Below, one piece after another: positions 13,558 through 21,306 of a DNA stretch of 34,624 nt. The stretch lies in contig CAZMPM010000011.1 of NCBI GenBank assembly GCA_964568525.1, positions 1 to 34,624 of the forward strand. The letters are read 5' to 3'. Positions within the stretch are counted from its first letter, which is position 1. Every line of letters begins with the position of its first letter. A model generated the notes under the pieces. The model did not search any database. It was not told where the DNA came from and was given only the letters and a program-made list of their open reading frames with translations. Made by a program: the position numbers and the translations under genes. Origin of the DNA: CAYZPB01 sp964568525 (GTDB taxonomy: Bacteria; Bacillota; Bacilli; Tepidibacillales; Tepidibacillaceae).

Positions 13558-14376
13558 ATGCATTATTTGGTCTGCATTAAACAGGTGCCGGACACGACAG
13601 AGGTAAAGTTGGATCCAGTAACTAACGCTCTAGATCGCAGGAGTGCACCAACTATTTTGAATCCATATGATGCGCATGCAGTTGAAGAAGCTGTACGAAT
13701 GCAAGAAGTAACGGGCGGTAAAGTAACGGTAATAACAATGGGACCACCAATGGCTGAAGCGGTAGTCAGAAAGGCGGTCGAATTAGGTGCTGAAGGTGGA
13801 GTTGTAGTTACGGACAGAGCTTTTGCTGGTGCTGATACATTGGCAACAAGCTATGCTCTAACACAAACAATCAGAAAGATTAATGAGGATGATCCGGTTG
13901 ATTTAATTTTTGCGGGGAAACAGGCCATTGATGGCGACACTGCACAAGTTGGACCGGGGATTGCAGGGAGATTAAATATTCCGGTTTTGACACAAGTAGA
14001 TAAGATTATTTCACTTGATGAGGAAAATCGCGTTATCACAGTCCGTAGAAGACGTGACGGTGGCTATGAGATTATTCAATCGGCTTTACCTTGCTTAATC
14101 ACAGTGGAGCGTGAGATTAATGATTTAACTTATTCTTCACTTCCTAATATGATTAAAGCCGCAAGATACACACCGCTTATTTGGACAACTGAAAATATGG
14201 AAGTTGATAAAAACCAACTTGGGTTTAAAGGTTCGCCAACAGTGGTGAGCAAGACTTTTGCCCCACCAAAACAATCGGTTGGCGAAATTCTTGAAGGTTC
14301 TACTGCTGAAGTTATAGCGAAAGTAATTGACAACCTGGCAAATGTTCATGGGCTGTTTGCGAAGGAGGTTGAGTAA
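13558..14376 (+). CDS. fixA: electron transfer flavoprotein beta subunit (FixA/EtfB)
   Basis: 272-residue EtfB-type subunit. The opening MHYLVCIKQVPDTTEVKLDP and the segments NPYDAHAVEEAVR (about 37-49), VDLIFAGKQAIDGDTAQVGP (about 117-136) and LPCLITVERE (about 178-187) are conserved ETF beta features. In Fix-type complexes this subunit binds NADH and holds the bifurcating FAD that splits an electron pair. The next three genes are etfA, a FixC-type flavoprotein and a FixX ferredoxin, so it belongs to an EtfABCX electron-bifurcating complex rather than a simple acyl-CoA dehydrogenase ETF. AGGAGGGTG precedes the ATG. It ends one base before the etfA start codon. Assignment as bifurcating rests on context and family, not on tested activity. 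Confidence 0.93.
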   Translation: MHYLVCIKQVPDTTEVKLDPVTNALDRRSAPTILNPYDAHAVEEAVRMQEVTGGKVTVITMGPPMAEAVVRKAVELGAEGGVVVTDRAFAGADTLATSYALTQTIRKINEDDPVDLIFAGKQAIDGDTAQVGPGIAGRLNIPVLTQVDKIISLDEENRVITVRRRRDGGYEIIQSALPCLITVEREINDLTYSSLPNMIKAARYTPLIWTTENMEVDKNQLGFKGSPTVVSKTFAPPKQSVGEILEGSTAEVIAKVIDNLANVHGLFAKEVE

Positions 14377-14377
14377 G

Positions 14378-15406
14378 ATGACTGATAAAGAGTATCAAGG
14401 TGTTGCAGTCTTTATTGAGCAAGAGGCTGGCAAGGTTGAGCATGTAGCGTTGGAACTGCTTGGTGCCGGAAGGACCTTGGCTGACAAACTTGGCGTTAAA
14501 CTTTCTGGTATATTAGTTGGTAGTGATGTGAAACATTTGACACAGACATTATTTGAACATGGTGCAGATATTGTATATGTGGTAGATGATCCTGTCTATG
14601 CTCAATATCGCTCAGAAGCATATCAGCATGCTGTAGTACATGTAGTAAATAAATATAAGCCAGAAATCCTGTTTTTTGGTGCGACAATTATTGGTCGAGA
14701 TTTAGCAAGTATTGTTGCTACGACACTTAAGACAGGCTTAACAGCAGACTGTACCGGATTAGATATCAATGAAGAGACAAAGTTGCTTGAAGCATCACGC
14801 CCTGCAATGGGTGGTAATATTATGGCAACAATTCTCTGTAAAACACACCGTCCACAGATGTCATCTGTAAGACCGCGTGTAATGAAAGCTTTGAAACCAG
14901 TGCCTGGTCGTACCGGTAAAGTTATCGAGGAGAAGGTTCCTCTTGATGAGGCGAAGTTACGGACAAAAGTAATAGAACTTGTAAAAGAGATTAGTACTGA
15001 ACTCTCAATCGCTGATGCTGATATCATTGTTTCGGGTGGTAAGGGGCTTCAAGACGAGGTGGGTTTTAAAATGATCAGGGATTTAGCTGAGGTTTTGGGT
15101 GCTGCAGTTGGTGCATCACGTGCTGCGGTTGAATCTGGTTGGATTAGCCATAGCCATCAAGTCGGACAAACTGGAACGACCGTTGCTCCCAAGCTTTATT
15201 TTGCGATTGGGATTTCAGGCGCAGTACAACATGTAGTTGGGATGGAAAATGCTGAAGTTGTAGTTGCAATTAATAAAGATCCAGAAGCGAAAATTTTTGA
15301 AAGCTGTACATACGGTATCGTTGGAGACGCTTTTGAAATCGTACCTAAACTTATTGAGGAATTTAAGAAAACAGTTGAAGAGGGTGGTGTGGTAGCAAAT
15401 GGCTGA
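14378..15406 (+). CDS. fixB: electron transfer flavoprotein alpha subunit (FixB/EtfA)
   Basis: 342-residue EtfA-type subunit. The C-terminal FAD domain is complete: VSGGKGL (about 211-217), GASRAAVESGW, QVGQTGTTVAPKLYFAIGISG (about 262-282) and INKDPEAKIFE (about 299-309). The N-terminal domain is the usual Rossmann-like ETF fold. There is no N-terminal ferredoxin extension of the kind found in some bifurcating ETFs. I choose ATG 14378, just after the fixA TAA, because GAAGGAGG lies upstream; a longer in-frame start at 14327 lies inside fixA. The 3' end overlaps fixC by 8 bp, so translation is coupled. It carries the second FAD, which should relay the high-potential electron to FixC. Confidence 0.95.
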   Translation: MTDKEYQGVAVFIEQEAGKVEHVALELLGAGRTLADKLGVKLSGILVGSDVKHLTQTLFEHGADIVYVVDDPVYAQYRSEAYQHAVVHVVNKYKPEILFFGATIIGRDLASIVATTLKTGLTADCTGLDINEETKLLEASRPAMGGNIMATILCKTHRPQMSSVRPRVMKALKPVPGRTGKVIEEKVPLDEAKLRTKVIELVKEISTELSIADADIIVSGGKGLQDEVGFKMIRDLAEVLGAAVGASRAAVESGWISHSHQVGQTGTTVAPKLYFAIGISGAVQHVVGMENAEVVVAINKDPEAKIFESCTYGIVGDAFEIVPKLIEEFKKTVEEGGVVANG

Positions 15407-16691
15407 AAAATTTGACGCAATAGTTGTTGGCGCTGGGCCAGCTGGAACCTCTGCTGCATATCGGATGGCAAAAGCAGGCATGAAAGTTATATTGCTTGAA
15501 CGTGGGGAGTACCCTGGCGCTAAAAACGTTATGGGTGGTGTCCTTTATCGTTATCCGATTGCTGAACTTGTACCTGAATTTCTAGATGATACTCCTTGGC
15601 AGCGTCCGGTAGTTGAGCAAAATTATTGGATATTAGGAGCCGATAATAATGTTAAAATTGGCTATCGTGATTTAAATTGGGGAGTATTACCACATAATAA
15701 TTACACCGTGTATCGAGCACAATTTGACCAATGGTATGCAAAAAAAGCTGTTGAACAGGGTGTACTGCTAATTAATGAGACAGTTGTTGAAGAAGCGATT
15801 GTAGAAGATGGACGGGTAATTGGTGTAAGGACTGGTAGATCTGAAGGAGATATCTATGCTGATGTTGTAATTGTAGCTGATGGTGTAAACTCACTGATAG
15901 CTAAACAATTAGGTTTTAGAAAGCCATTTAAACCAAGTCAAATGGCCGTTGCAGCAATGCAAGTTATTAACCTGCCACCAGAGAAGATTGAAGATCGTTT
16001 TATGTTGGAGAAGGGACAGGGCGCGACAATAGAAGTGTTTGGGGAATCGACTCACAAACTGCTTGGTACGGGCTTTATCTACACAAATAAAGAGAGTATT
16101 AGTATTGGTGTAGGAACGATGATGTCAGATTTAGCGAAACATCATAAAAAACCACATGACATGCTGGAATCTTTTAAAGCGCATCCGATAGTTCGTAAGG
16201 TAATCGAAGGCGGTGAGCCTAAAGAGTATTTAGCGCATTTACTCCCTGAGGGTGGATATCATGCGATTCCAAAATTAGCTGGACATGGTGTGATGATTGT
16301 TGGCGATGCTGCACAACTAGTTAATGGATTACATCGCGAGGGTTCAAACCTTGCTATTCAATCTGGCGTTCTTGCTGCTGATGCGGCGATTAGGGCTTAT
16401 GAGCTTAATGACTACTCAGAGAACATATTATCTAGCTACAGAGAGAACTTGATGAAGAGTTTTGTGGGGCAAGACCTGAAAAAATATAAAGATACAATGA
16501 CTGTAATGGAAAATAATCCAGACTACTTTAATGTCTATATGCCGATGATCGGAAAGGCGTTAAATGAGTTCTTTACTGTTAATGGAACTTCAAAATGGGA
16601 TATGCAGAAGAGAATTATGGATATGGTCAAGGAACAAGGTTTAATGAAAACAGGACGAGATGTATTTCGTCTAATTAAGGCGGTGAAGTAA
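15399..16691 (+). CDS. fixC: FAD-dependent ETF-quinone oxidoreductase-like protein (FixC)
   Basis: 430-residue flavoprotein of the FixC / ETF-ubiquinone oxidoreductase family. The dinucleotide motif GAGPAG lies at 11-16, the conserved LLERGEYPGAKNVMGG at about 31-46, the second FAD motif VVIVADGVNS at about 157-166, and GVMIVGDAAQLVNGLHREGSN at about 299-319. Unlike eukaryotic ETF-QO it has no iron-sulfur domain of its own; that part is the separate FixX. In FixABCX, FixC takes the high-potential electrons and passes them to a quinone, while the low-potential ones reduce ferredoxin or flavodoxin. This implies the organism has menaquinone or another quinone, unless FixC has a different acceptor here. 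Overlaps fixX by one base. Confidence 0.94.
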   Translation: MAEKFDAIVVGAGPAGTSAAYRMAKAGMKVILLERGEYPGAKNVMGGVLYRYPIAELVPEFLDDTPWQRPVVEQNYWILGADNNVKIGYRDLNWGVLPHNNYTVYRAQFDQWYAKKAVEQGVLLINETVVEEAIVEDGRVIGVRTGRSEGDIYADVVIVADGVNSLIAKQLGFRKPFKPSQMAVAAMQVINLPPEKIEDRFMLEKGQGATIEVFGESTHKLLGTGFIYTNKESISIGVGTMMSDLAKHHKKPHDMLESFKAHPIVRKVIEGGEPKEYLAHLLPEGGYHAIPKLAGHGVMIVGDAAQLVNGLHREGSNLAIQSGVLAADAAIRAYELNDYSENILSSYRENLMKSFVGQDLKKYKDTMTVMENNPDYFNVYMPMIGKALNEFFTVNGTSKWDMQKRIMDMVKEQGLMKTGRDVFRLIKAVK

Positions 16692-16984
16692 TGTCTGAGA
16701 CAAAGAAAAAGTTAACGATTGAAGAAATGCAGTATCTGACACGCTTTGCAGTTGATGATACAACACACATTGAAATTAAGGACATAGAGATGTGTATGAA
16801 ATGTGTTGATAAGCCGTGTACTTATGTGTGCCCAGGTGATGCGTACAAATGGGAATGCGATCGAATGTCAATCGGACATGAAGGTTGCCATGAGTGTGGG
16901 ACTTGTCGAATCGTTTGCCCTTATGACAACATTAATTGGAGCTATCCAAAAGGTGGCAAGGGTATTGTTTTTAGACTCGGCTAA
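16691..16984 (+). CDS. fixX: ferredoxin-like protein FixX
   Basis: 97-residue ferredoxin. Cys are arranged as C35-x2-C38-x4-C43-x3-C47-P and C66-x2-C69-x2-C72-x3-C76-P, with an extra C56. This is enough for one standard [4Fe-4S] cluster at the second set and possibly a second cluster at the first set. The C-terminal NINWSYPKGGKGI is the usual FixX ending. FixX binds FixC and completes the ETF-quinone oxidoreductase half of the bifurcating complex. The start codon overlaps the fixC stop by one base, and the fixC 3' end supplies the ribosome site GGCGG. The gene run ends here, with a hairpin-forming sequence downstream. Confidence 0.94.
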   Translation: MSETKKKLTIEEMQYLTRFAVDDTTHIEIKDIEMCMKCVDKPCTYVCPGDAYKWECDRMSIGHEGCHECGTCRIVCPYDNINWSYPKGGKGIVFRLG

Positions 16985-17041
16985 ACCAAGCTAAATTTAA
17001 TAAAATATAATACTAACCTCCCTTTATTTTCTGTGAATATT

Positions 17042-17072
17042 GTTTGAAGTTTGCCTTAGGTCAATTTCAAAC
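17042..17072. promoter_or_regulatory. inverted repeat between fixX and the lipoprotein gene
   Basis: GTTTGAA (17042-17048) and TTCAAAC (17066-17072) flank a 17-nt loop with partial inner pairing. No T-run follows, so it is more likely an operator or leader hairpin for the next gene than a terminator. The role is unknown. Confidence 0.35.
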
Positions 17073-17133
17073 TTTGTTAACATGTGTTAGGATTTAATTG
17101 TCAAATATATCTTAAAAAAGGGAGGTTAACATT

Positions 17134-17910
17134 TTGAAGAAAAAAGTTTTAATTATTGCTTTAGCTATTATTTTAGGTGCATCAATGGTTCTAGTAGGAT
17201 GCGGAAACGGCCAAGAACCAGCGCCTGCTCCAGAAAAACCAGCTGGTCTAGCTGCTGAAGCTGCTGGAGTTAAATGGACACAAGATTACATTCTTGATCC
17301 AAAACCGATGGTGTTTAAAGATCCGTTTTTAGAGCTTCTTGGACAAGTTGATGGTCCGATTCCTTACTACTATTCTGAGGTAGTAAAACTTTCTGGTCAC
17401 TCTTGCGGAGCAACTGCTGGTGCATGGACATTAGTTGAAAAAGCGATGGAAGCACTTTACCCTGGCGATGAGATACCTGTACGTGGCGACATTAAGATCA
17501 CAATGCCTGGGCCACCAGACCAATATTATATTGGCGTGTTTGGTGACATCTTCACTTATTTAACTGGTGCTGCTGCTGAATCTGGATTCCCTGGAACTGC
17601 GTTCCCTGAGAATTCTAACAGAAGAAACAAAATGATTTATCCTGATGAGCCAACTGCTGACTTATTCCCATTAGTAAACTATATCTTTGAGAGAACTGAT
17701 ACTGGTAAAAAAGTATCAGTAGGTTATAACTTAGGAATGGTTACACCACTTAGCAGTGATGAAATGACTGAGTTCCAAAAACAATTAACAGCTGGAACAA
17801 TCAGTGACACTGATCGTGCTGCTTGGGAACAATGGTGGAATGACAGAGCGGAAAACACTTTCTTAAACCAAGCACAACCTGGATTCTTTAGAGTTAAAGT
17901 TCTTGAATAA
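17134..17910 (+). CDS. lipoprotein with GHSC motif (possibly FmdE-like), after fixABCX
   Basis: 258-residue exported lipoprotein. The signal peptide has a KKK start, a hydrophobic core and the lipobox LVGC with the lipidated Cys at 23. A Pro/Ala-rich linker (about 29-45) precedes the folded part. The notable motif is SGHSCGATAGAWTLVEKAM around 87-105 (His89, Cys91), then IPVRG, a pattern reminiscent of the FmdE family, which has a His-x-Cys near the start of a helix; I hold that assignment as tentative. It has no transmembrane helix beyond the signal. TTG is the start, with GGGAGG seven bases upstream. Codons are strongly biased to a small set (AAC, TTC, GGT, CCA), suggesting high expression. 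It is followed by a strong terminator. Function unknown; a redox or metal role next to FixABCX is inferred. Confidence 0.7.
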   Translation: MKKKVLIIALAIILGASMVLVGCGNGQEPAPAPEKPAGLAAEAAGVKWTQDYILDPKPMVFKDPFLELLGQVDGPIPYYYSEVVKLSGHSCGATAGAWTLVEKAMEALYPGDEIPVRGDIKITMPGPPDQYYIGVFGDIFTYLTGAAAESGFPGTAFPENSNRRNKMIYPDEPTADLFPLVNYIFERTDTGKKVSVGYNLGMVTPLSSDEMTEFQKQLTAGTISDTDRAAWEQWWNDRAENTFLNQAQPGFFRVKVLE

Positions 17911-17935
17911 TTACTAGATTAATTTTTATAGTTAT

Positions 17936-17968
17936 AAAAGGCATAGAGTTTATACTCTATGCCTTTTT
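17936..17968. terminator. strong terminator after the lipoprotein
   Basis: AAAAGGCATAGAGT (17936-17949) pairs perfectly with ACTCTATGCCTTTT, loop TTAT, T-run to 17968. The convergent DUF4349 gene ends at 17991, so it probably works both ways. Confidence 0.92.
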
Positions 17969-17990
17969 AATTTGTATATTGAGCTAATCT

Positions 17991-18974
17991 TTATTTGCCA
18001 TCTCGCTCATTTTCATTTAGTAGCTCTTGTTCTACTTGCTCAAAACGTTCTCTTTTTCTTCTGCGTTTTATTCTAACTAAGAACCACACTCCAACCGCAA
18101 TCAATGTAACAAGAATTATAATTGGCAGATAGGAGACCAACCAGATGAAAAAATTAACTAATCCTTTGCCAATATTCTGCATAGTTAATTTCAAACCATC
18201 GATGGCTTTTGTCCAGCTGGAAGCGGTAGGTGCCACACGGTCTTTGTATTGTGTTAGCTCTACAGTAAGTGATGAGTTATCCGCATGATAAGCAAGATAT
18301 TTTTGTCTTCCCTCTAATGACTCAATCTCTTCTTGAACACGACTTAGATCATTTGCGATGCGCAGTAAATCTTCAGTTTTATCGGCTTTAGCAAATAACT
18401 CCAGCAATCTTGCTTCATATACTCTTTTTGCTTTTAAGCGTGAGCTAATATCTTGATATTCTTCTGTGACATCACGGCCATCAATGTTGTTGTAGGTTAT
18501 CTTGCCAAGCTCTAACGATTCAATCTCTTCCATCAATGAATTTAAGCCTGCTACAGGCACTTTAAATTCATAATTGACGTAAAAGCGTCTATCATTCTCC
18601 GTTTTAGTTGAATTAAGCATAAATCCTCCGGCATCTTTAACCGCACGTTCAATTTCGGTTGTAGCTTGCTCCATATCGTTTACATCAATATTGATCGTGC
18701 CGTTATAAATAATTTTTTGTGAATCGGTGTAATCGGATTGATTGCTCGGAGCTTCGGGTTTAAGGTTTACAAAACCATATTCGCCATCGTTAATAAATGT
18801 TGCCGTGGATGGTAAGCCAACCCCCTCGCTTACAGAGTTATCCCCACCTCTGTTTGGGTAATCCTTTGGAGCATTCACTGACTCAGAACCACAGGCGCTG
18901 ACAGTAAAGACAAGAGCAATCATAGTTAGTAGTAAAATAAAACGGTACCACATTTTGTGTCTACTATTTTTCAT
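17991..18974 (-). CDS. DUF4349 lipoprotein with C-terminal membrane helix
   Basis: 327 residues. A basic N-terminus and hydrophobic stretch end in the lipobox VSAC with Cys28, so it should be lipid-anchored outside the membrane. The middle (about 85-260) matches the DUF4349 pattern: IIYNGTINIDVNDMEQATTEIE, a GGF... segment, an ethe D-V-T-E-E-Y-QDISSRLKAKR block, and a long coiled coil around 175-225 (LLRIANDLSRVQEEIESLEGRQKYL). A hydrophobic helix at about 268-292 followed by an Arg/Lys-rich tail predicts a second membrane anchor with the C-terminus inside. Function of the family is not known; an envelope role is likely. A GGGGGA ribosome site precedes the ATG. Divergent from the intact degV. 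Confidence 0.85.
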   Translation of the reverse strand: MKNSRHKMWYRFILLLTMIALVFTVSACGSESVNAPKDYPNRGGDNSVSEGVGLPSTATFINDGEYGFVNLKPEAPSNQSDYTDSQKIIYNGTINIDVNDMEQATTEIERAVKDAGGFMLNSTKTENDRRFYVNYEFKVPVAGLNSLMEEIESLELGKITYNNIDGRDVTEEYQDISSRLKAKRVYEARLLELFAKADKTEDLLRIANDLSRVQEEIESLEGRQKYLAYHADNSSLTVELTQYKDRVAPTASSWTKAIDGLKLTMQNIGKGLVNFFIWLVSYLPIIILVTLIAVGVWFLVRIKRRRKRERFEQVEQELLNENERDGK

Positions 18975-19030
18975 AGCTATCCCCCATTTATAGTGTTCTT
19001 ATTCACTTGACTAAATAATATAACAGAAAG

Positions 19031-19059
19031 TTGCATGTTGTTACTATTCTTTATAAAAT
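19031..19059 (+). promoter_or_regulatory. promoter of intact degV
   Basis: TTGCAT (19031-19036), 17 bp, TAAAAT (19054-19059). The hexamers and spacing are identical to the rnpB promoter at 2204-2232. Confidence 0.65.
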
Positions 19060-19111
19060 ATGTTATCATTAAATCATAAGGAACTTATTACTGACGTTAG
19101 GGGGTGTTTTT

Positions 19112-19975
19112 TTGGCAGTTAAGGTTATAACAGATAGCACTTCATATATTCTGAAAAATTTATTAATGGAATACGATATCGGCGTGGTTCCTCTAAGCGT
19201 CGTATTTGAAGATGCGTCTTTTAAGGAAAACGAAATTAGCAATTTTGATTTTTTTGCTAAACTTACGGAAACAATGAAGATTCCAAAATCCTCACAGCCG
19301 GCTGTTGCTGATTTTTATAACGCTTTTGAGCGTGAGGTTAAGGATGGTAATGAAGTTGTTGGTATTTTTATCTCGACAAAAATGAGTGGCACCTATTCAA
19401 CAGCTGAGTTGGTGAGAAGAATGGTTTTAGAAGAATATCCAAATGCTCGGATTAAGCTGATAGATTCTACTTCGAACTCAATGCAACTTGGTTTTGCGGT
19501 TTTAGCAGCGGCAAAAGTGGCAAAGGCTGGCGGCAAGCTGGAGGAGGTTGTGACAGAGGCTAACAACAATATATTGAGAAGTAAATTTATTTTTATCCCG
19601 GATACGCTGGAGTATTTGCGAATTGGTGGTCGAATAGGTACAGCAAGTGCCTTGATAGGTTCGCTGCTACAAGTTAAGCCGATTTTAACGGTCGTTGACG
19701 GAAGTACTGCCGTTATTAGCAAAATCCGTACGAAAAAGAGTGCAATGGAAGAGATGTTGCAGATTTTTTTAAGGGATATAGAGCGGTTTGGTATAGGCGA
19801 GGCAATAGTACACCATATCAATGTAGAAGGGGAAGCGCAAAAATTTGCAGCTGAAATTAAAAAGTATATTAATCAAGATGTTGCGACAATTCCTATTGGT
19901 CCCGTGATTGGAACGCATGTGGGACCGGGTGCGATTGGCATCGCATACTACACCAAAGAAGAAATTAGGGTTTAA
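19112..19975 (+). CDS. degV: DegV family fatty-acid-binding protein (FakB-like)
   Basis: 287 residues, full length for the family. DegV/FakB proteins hold a fatty acid so that the FakA kinase can phosphorylate it for phospholipid synthesis. The TDST motif lies at 7-10, SSQPAVADF at about 69-77, and STKMSGTY with the conserved Ser at about 90-97. EYLRIGGRIG (about 168-177), the lipid-site loop, and LQVKPIL (about 189-195) follow; HVGPGAIGIAY closes the second domain. Start is TTG at 19112 after AGGGGGTG; no ATG is better placed. It is alone, with its own promoter and terminator. This is the intact paralog of the frameshifted copy at 4030-4882. No fakA is in the window. Confidence 0.92.
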   Translation: MAVKVITDSTSYILKNLLMEYDIGVVPLSVVFEDASFKENEISNFDFFAKLTETMKIPKSSQPAVADFYNAFEREVKDGNEVVGIFISTKMSGTYSTAELVRRMVLEEYPNARIKLIDSTSNSMQLGFAVLAAAKVAKAGGKLEEVVTEANNNILRSKFIFIPDTLEYLRIGGRIGTASALIGSLLQVKPILTVVDGSTAVISKIRTKKSAMEEMLQIFLRDIERFGIGEAIVHHINVEGEAQKFAAEIKKYINQDVATIPIGPVIGTHVGPGAIGIAYYTKEEIRV

Positions 19976-19988
19976 AAAAATAGATTAA

Positions 19989-20017
19989 AAAATAGATGGA
20001 ATAGATCCATCTATTTT
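19989..20017. terminator. bidirectional terminator, degV / ubiX
   Basis: AAAATAGATGGA (19989-20000) pairs with TCCATCTATTTT (20006-20017), loop ATAGA. It lies between convergent genes and includes the last bases of the ubiX-like stop codon. Confidence 0.8.
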
Positions 20018-20585
20018 ATTTTTGCCAGCGTTTGTAATCTGCGTATTCAAGATTTAAACTATCTAAAATTCTTCCGATAATCTGCTGATTATGCTCGGTA
20101 ATTGTTTCCGGTTTATGATAATAAGCGACAACTGGCGGAATTATCTGTACCCCTAGTTCAGCCAATGTTAGTAGATTACGTAGGTGGATGACGCTTAATG
20201 GAGTTTCTCTAGGTACTATGATTAGTTTTCGTTGTTCTTTAATAATGACATCAGCAGCTCTTAATAATAAATTTTCAGAGTAGCCAATTGCTATTCCTGC
20301 TACAGTCTTCATGCTACATGGAATAATTACCATAGCCTCAGTTTTGTAGGTACCACTGGCGACATTTGCACCAATATCATCATTCCGATAGCTTCTGGTG
20401 GCAAGTTTTGTTACCTGCTCGTAGTTATAGGGAGTTTCCAGTGCCATCGTAATCTGTGCACTTTCGGAAATGATTAACTCTGTTTCCCAATCCTCGTAGC
20501 GTTGCATCGCGCGTAATAATTCAATTCCAAGGATTATACCGCTTGATCCGGTAATCCCGATAATTAATCTTTTTTTATGTTGCAT
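20016..20585 (-). CDS. ubiX: flavin prenyltransferase (UbiX/Pad1 family)
   Basis: 189-residue flavoprotein that attaches a dimethylallyl group to FMN, making the prenyl-FMN cofactor of UbiD-type decarboxylases. The N-terminus GITGSSGIILGIELLRAM (about 10-27) is the FMN loop, IPCSMKTVAGIAIGYSENLLLRAADV (about 87-112) is the highly conserved core, and VPRETPLSVIHLRN (about 122-135) is the signature. The usual UbiX length fits. No ubiD-like gene is near, so its partner must be elsewhere. The older names phenylacrylic or phenolic acid decarboxylase subunit refer to the same fold. It is a single-gene unit ending at a shared terminator. Confidence 0.92.
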   Translation of the reverse strand: MQHKKRLIIGITGSSGIILGIELLRAMQRYEDWETELIISESAQITMALETPYNYEQVTKLATRSYRNDDIGANVASGTYKTEAMVIIPCSMKTVAGIAIGYSENLLLRAADVIIKEQRKLIIVPRETPLSVIHLRNLLTLAELGVQIIPPVVAYYHKPETITEHNQQIIGRILDSLNLEYADYKRWQK

Positions 20586-20764
20586 AGCCTACTTCCTCTC
20601 TTTACTACTCGTAAGCTTTAGATAAAATGTCGAAATCTGATACTACAATTATAACATTGCCAAAGCGTAATTAGTATCCGAACAAATTAATATTATAATT
20701 TTAATTTTAATTTATATGTTAATATAGATTTATATTTATTAGAAGAATTAGAGGAGGTAATATA

Positions 20765-21061
20765 ATGCCAATAATGACTTTAGTGTTAATTCCTTTTGCA
20801 ATAATTGTAATGGTTTATAGTTTGGTTACAAAAGATAAAAAAAGGGCTTATGCTGCTGCACTTACATCGATGATCATCACTTTTCCGATTGCGTATGTAT
20901 TTTCATCAACTAATGTATACCCAACAGCAATTATCTTAATGCCTTTACTTCATTGGGCAGCTGCTTATTTTATCAACAAGGATAAAAAGTGGATTGCAAC
21001 GCTGTTCTATTTACCTTTTTTGATTTCAATAATTTATTTGATTATATTACGTTTTGTTTAG
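20765..21061 (+). CDS. small membrane protein, unknown
   Basis: 98 residues, almost entirely hydrophobic with three or four predicted helices: about 4-22, 31-48, 53-69 and 76-96, separated by short Lys-rich loops (KDKKR at 23-27, NKDKK at 71-75). Positive loops suggest both termini face the same side if there are four helices. I recognise no family. AGAGGAGG just before the ATG is a strong ribosome site, so translation is credible. It stands alone: a divergent ubiX is upstream and no same-strand gene follows within 1.3 kb. No +-strand terminator with a T-run is evident after it. Confidence 0.65.
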   Translation: MPIMTLVLIPFAIIVMVYSLVTKDKKRAYAAALTSMIITFPIAYVFSSTNVYPTAIILMPLLHWAAAYFINKDKKWIATLFYLPFLISIIYLIILRFV

Positions 21062-21069
21062 AAACATAA

Positions 21070-21242
21070 AAAAATACGAGGTCAATTGGACTGACCTCGC
21101 ACAACTAGAAAGTTGTTACATTTGAAAGAAAAAACTTATTACTGGTTGATTCCATATTAACTGATTTAAGGGAGCTTGTGTTGGTTTTCGCATAAGGTTC
21201 GCACCTTCTTGCATTTTTAGACACAATTAGAACTATCGACAT
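21070..21242 (-). ncRNA. candidate structured small RNA (unproven)
   Basis: The 180-nt stretch between two hairpin terminators has no convincing gene. On the minus strand it contains AAGGT-GCGA-ACCTT (21207-21194), a 5-bp stem with a GNRA tetraloop. Outer GCA/TGC pairing (21212-21210 and 21192-21190) would extend it across a small internal loop. A second hairpin ACAACT/AGTTGT (21116-21101) leads directly into the terminator at 21099-21077 with a seven-T tail. A transcript of roughly 150-170 nt would be typical of a regulatory RNA. I do not see a convincing promoter and recognise no known RNA family. It could also be a read-through 3' end of the membrane protein mRNA. Confidence 0.35.
21077..21099 (-). 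terminator. minus-strand rho-independent terminator
   Basis: CGAGGTCA (21077-21084) pairs perfectly with TGACCTCG (21092-21099). On the minus strand this is followed by TATTTTTTT; on the plus strand no T-run follows. It would end a minus-strand transcript coming from 21.2 kb. Confidence 0.7.
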
Positions 21243-21243
21243 A

Positions 21244-21282
21244 ATAAAGGAAAGAGAGTTGAAGTAACTCTCTTTCCTTTAT
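21244..21282. terminator. 17-bp hairpin after the membrane protein gene
   Basis: AAAGGAAAGAGAGTT (21246-21260) and AACTCTCTTTCCTTT (21266-21280) pair perfectly, extended by one A-T pair on each side, loop GAAGT. T-runs are modest on both sides. It lies 25 bp after the minus-strand stop. Confidence 0.7.
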
Positions 21283-21306
21283 ATATATTAACTTGTAAGG
21301 GTAGGT

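Noticed and set aside
14327..14377. Upstream extension of etfA to 14327
   Set aside because: It lies inside fixA in another frame. ATG 14378 has a ribosome site and matches the usual EtfA N-terminus.
21190..21212. GGTTCG-containing hairpin resembling a tRNA T-arm
   Set aside because: No acceptor stem, D-arm or anticodon arm can be built around it; the minus strand reads as a simple GNRA hairpin.
21105..21242. 45-residue minus-strand ORF from ATG at 21242
   Set aside because: No ribosome site, weak composition, and it runs through RNA-like hairpins. The interval fits an RNA better.
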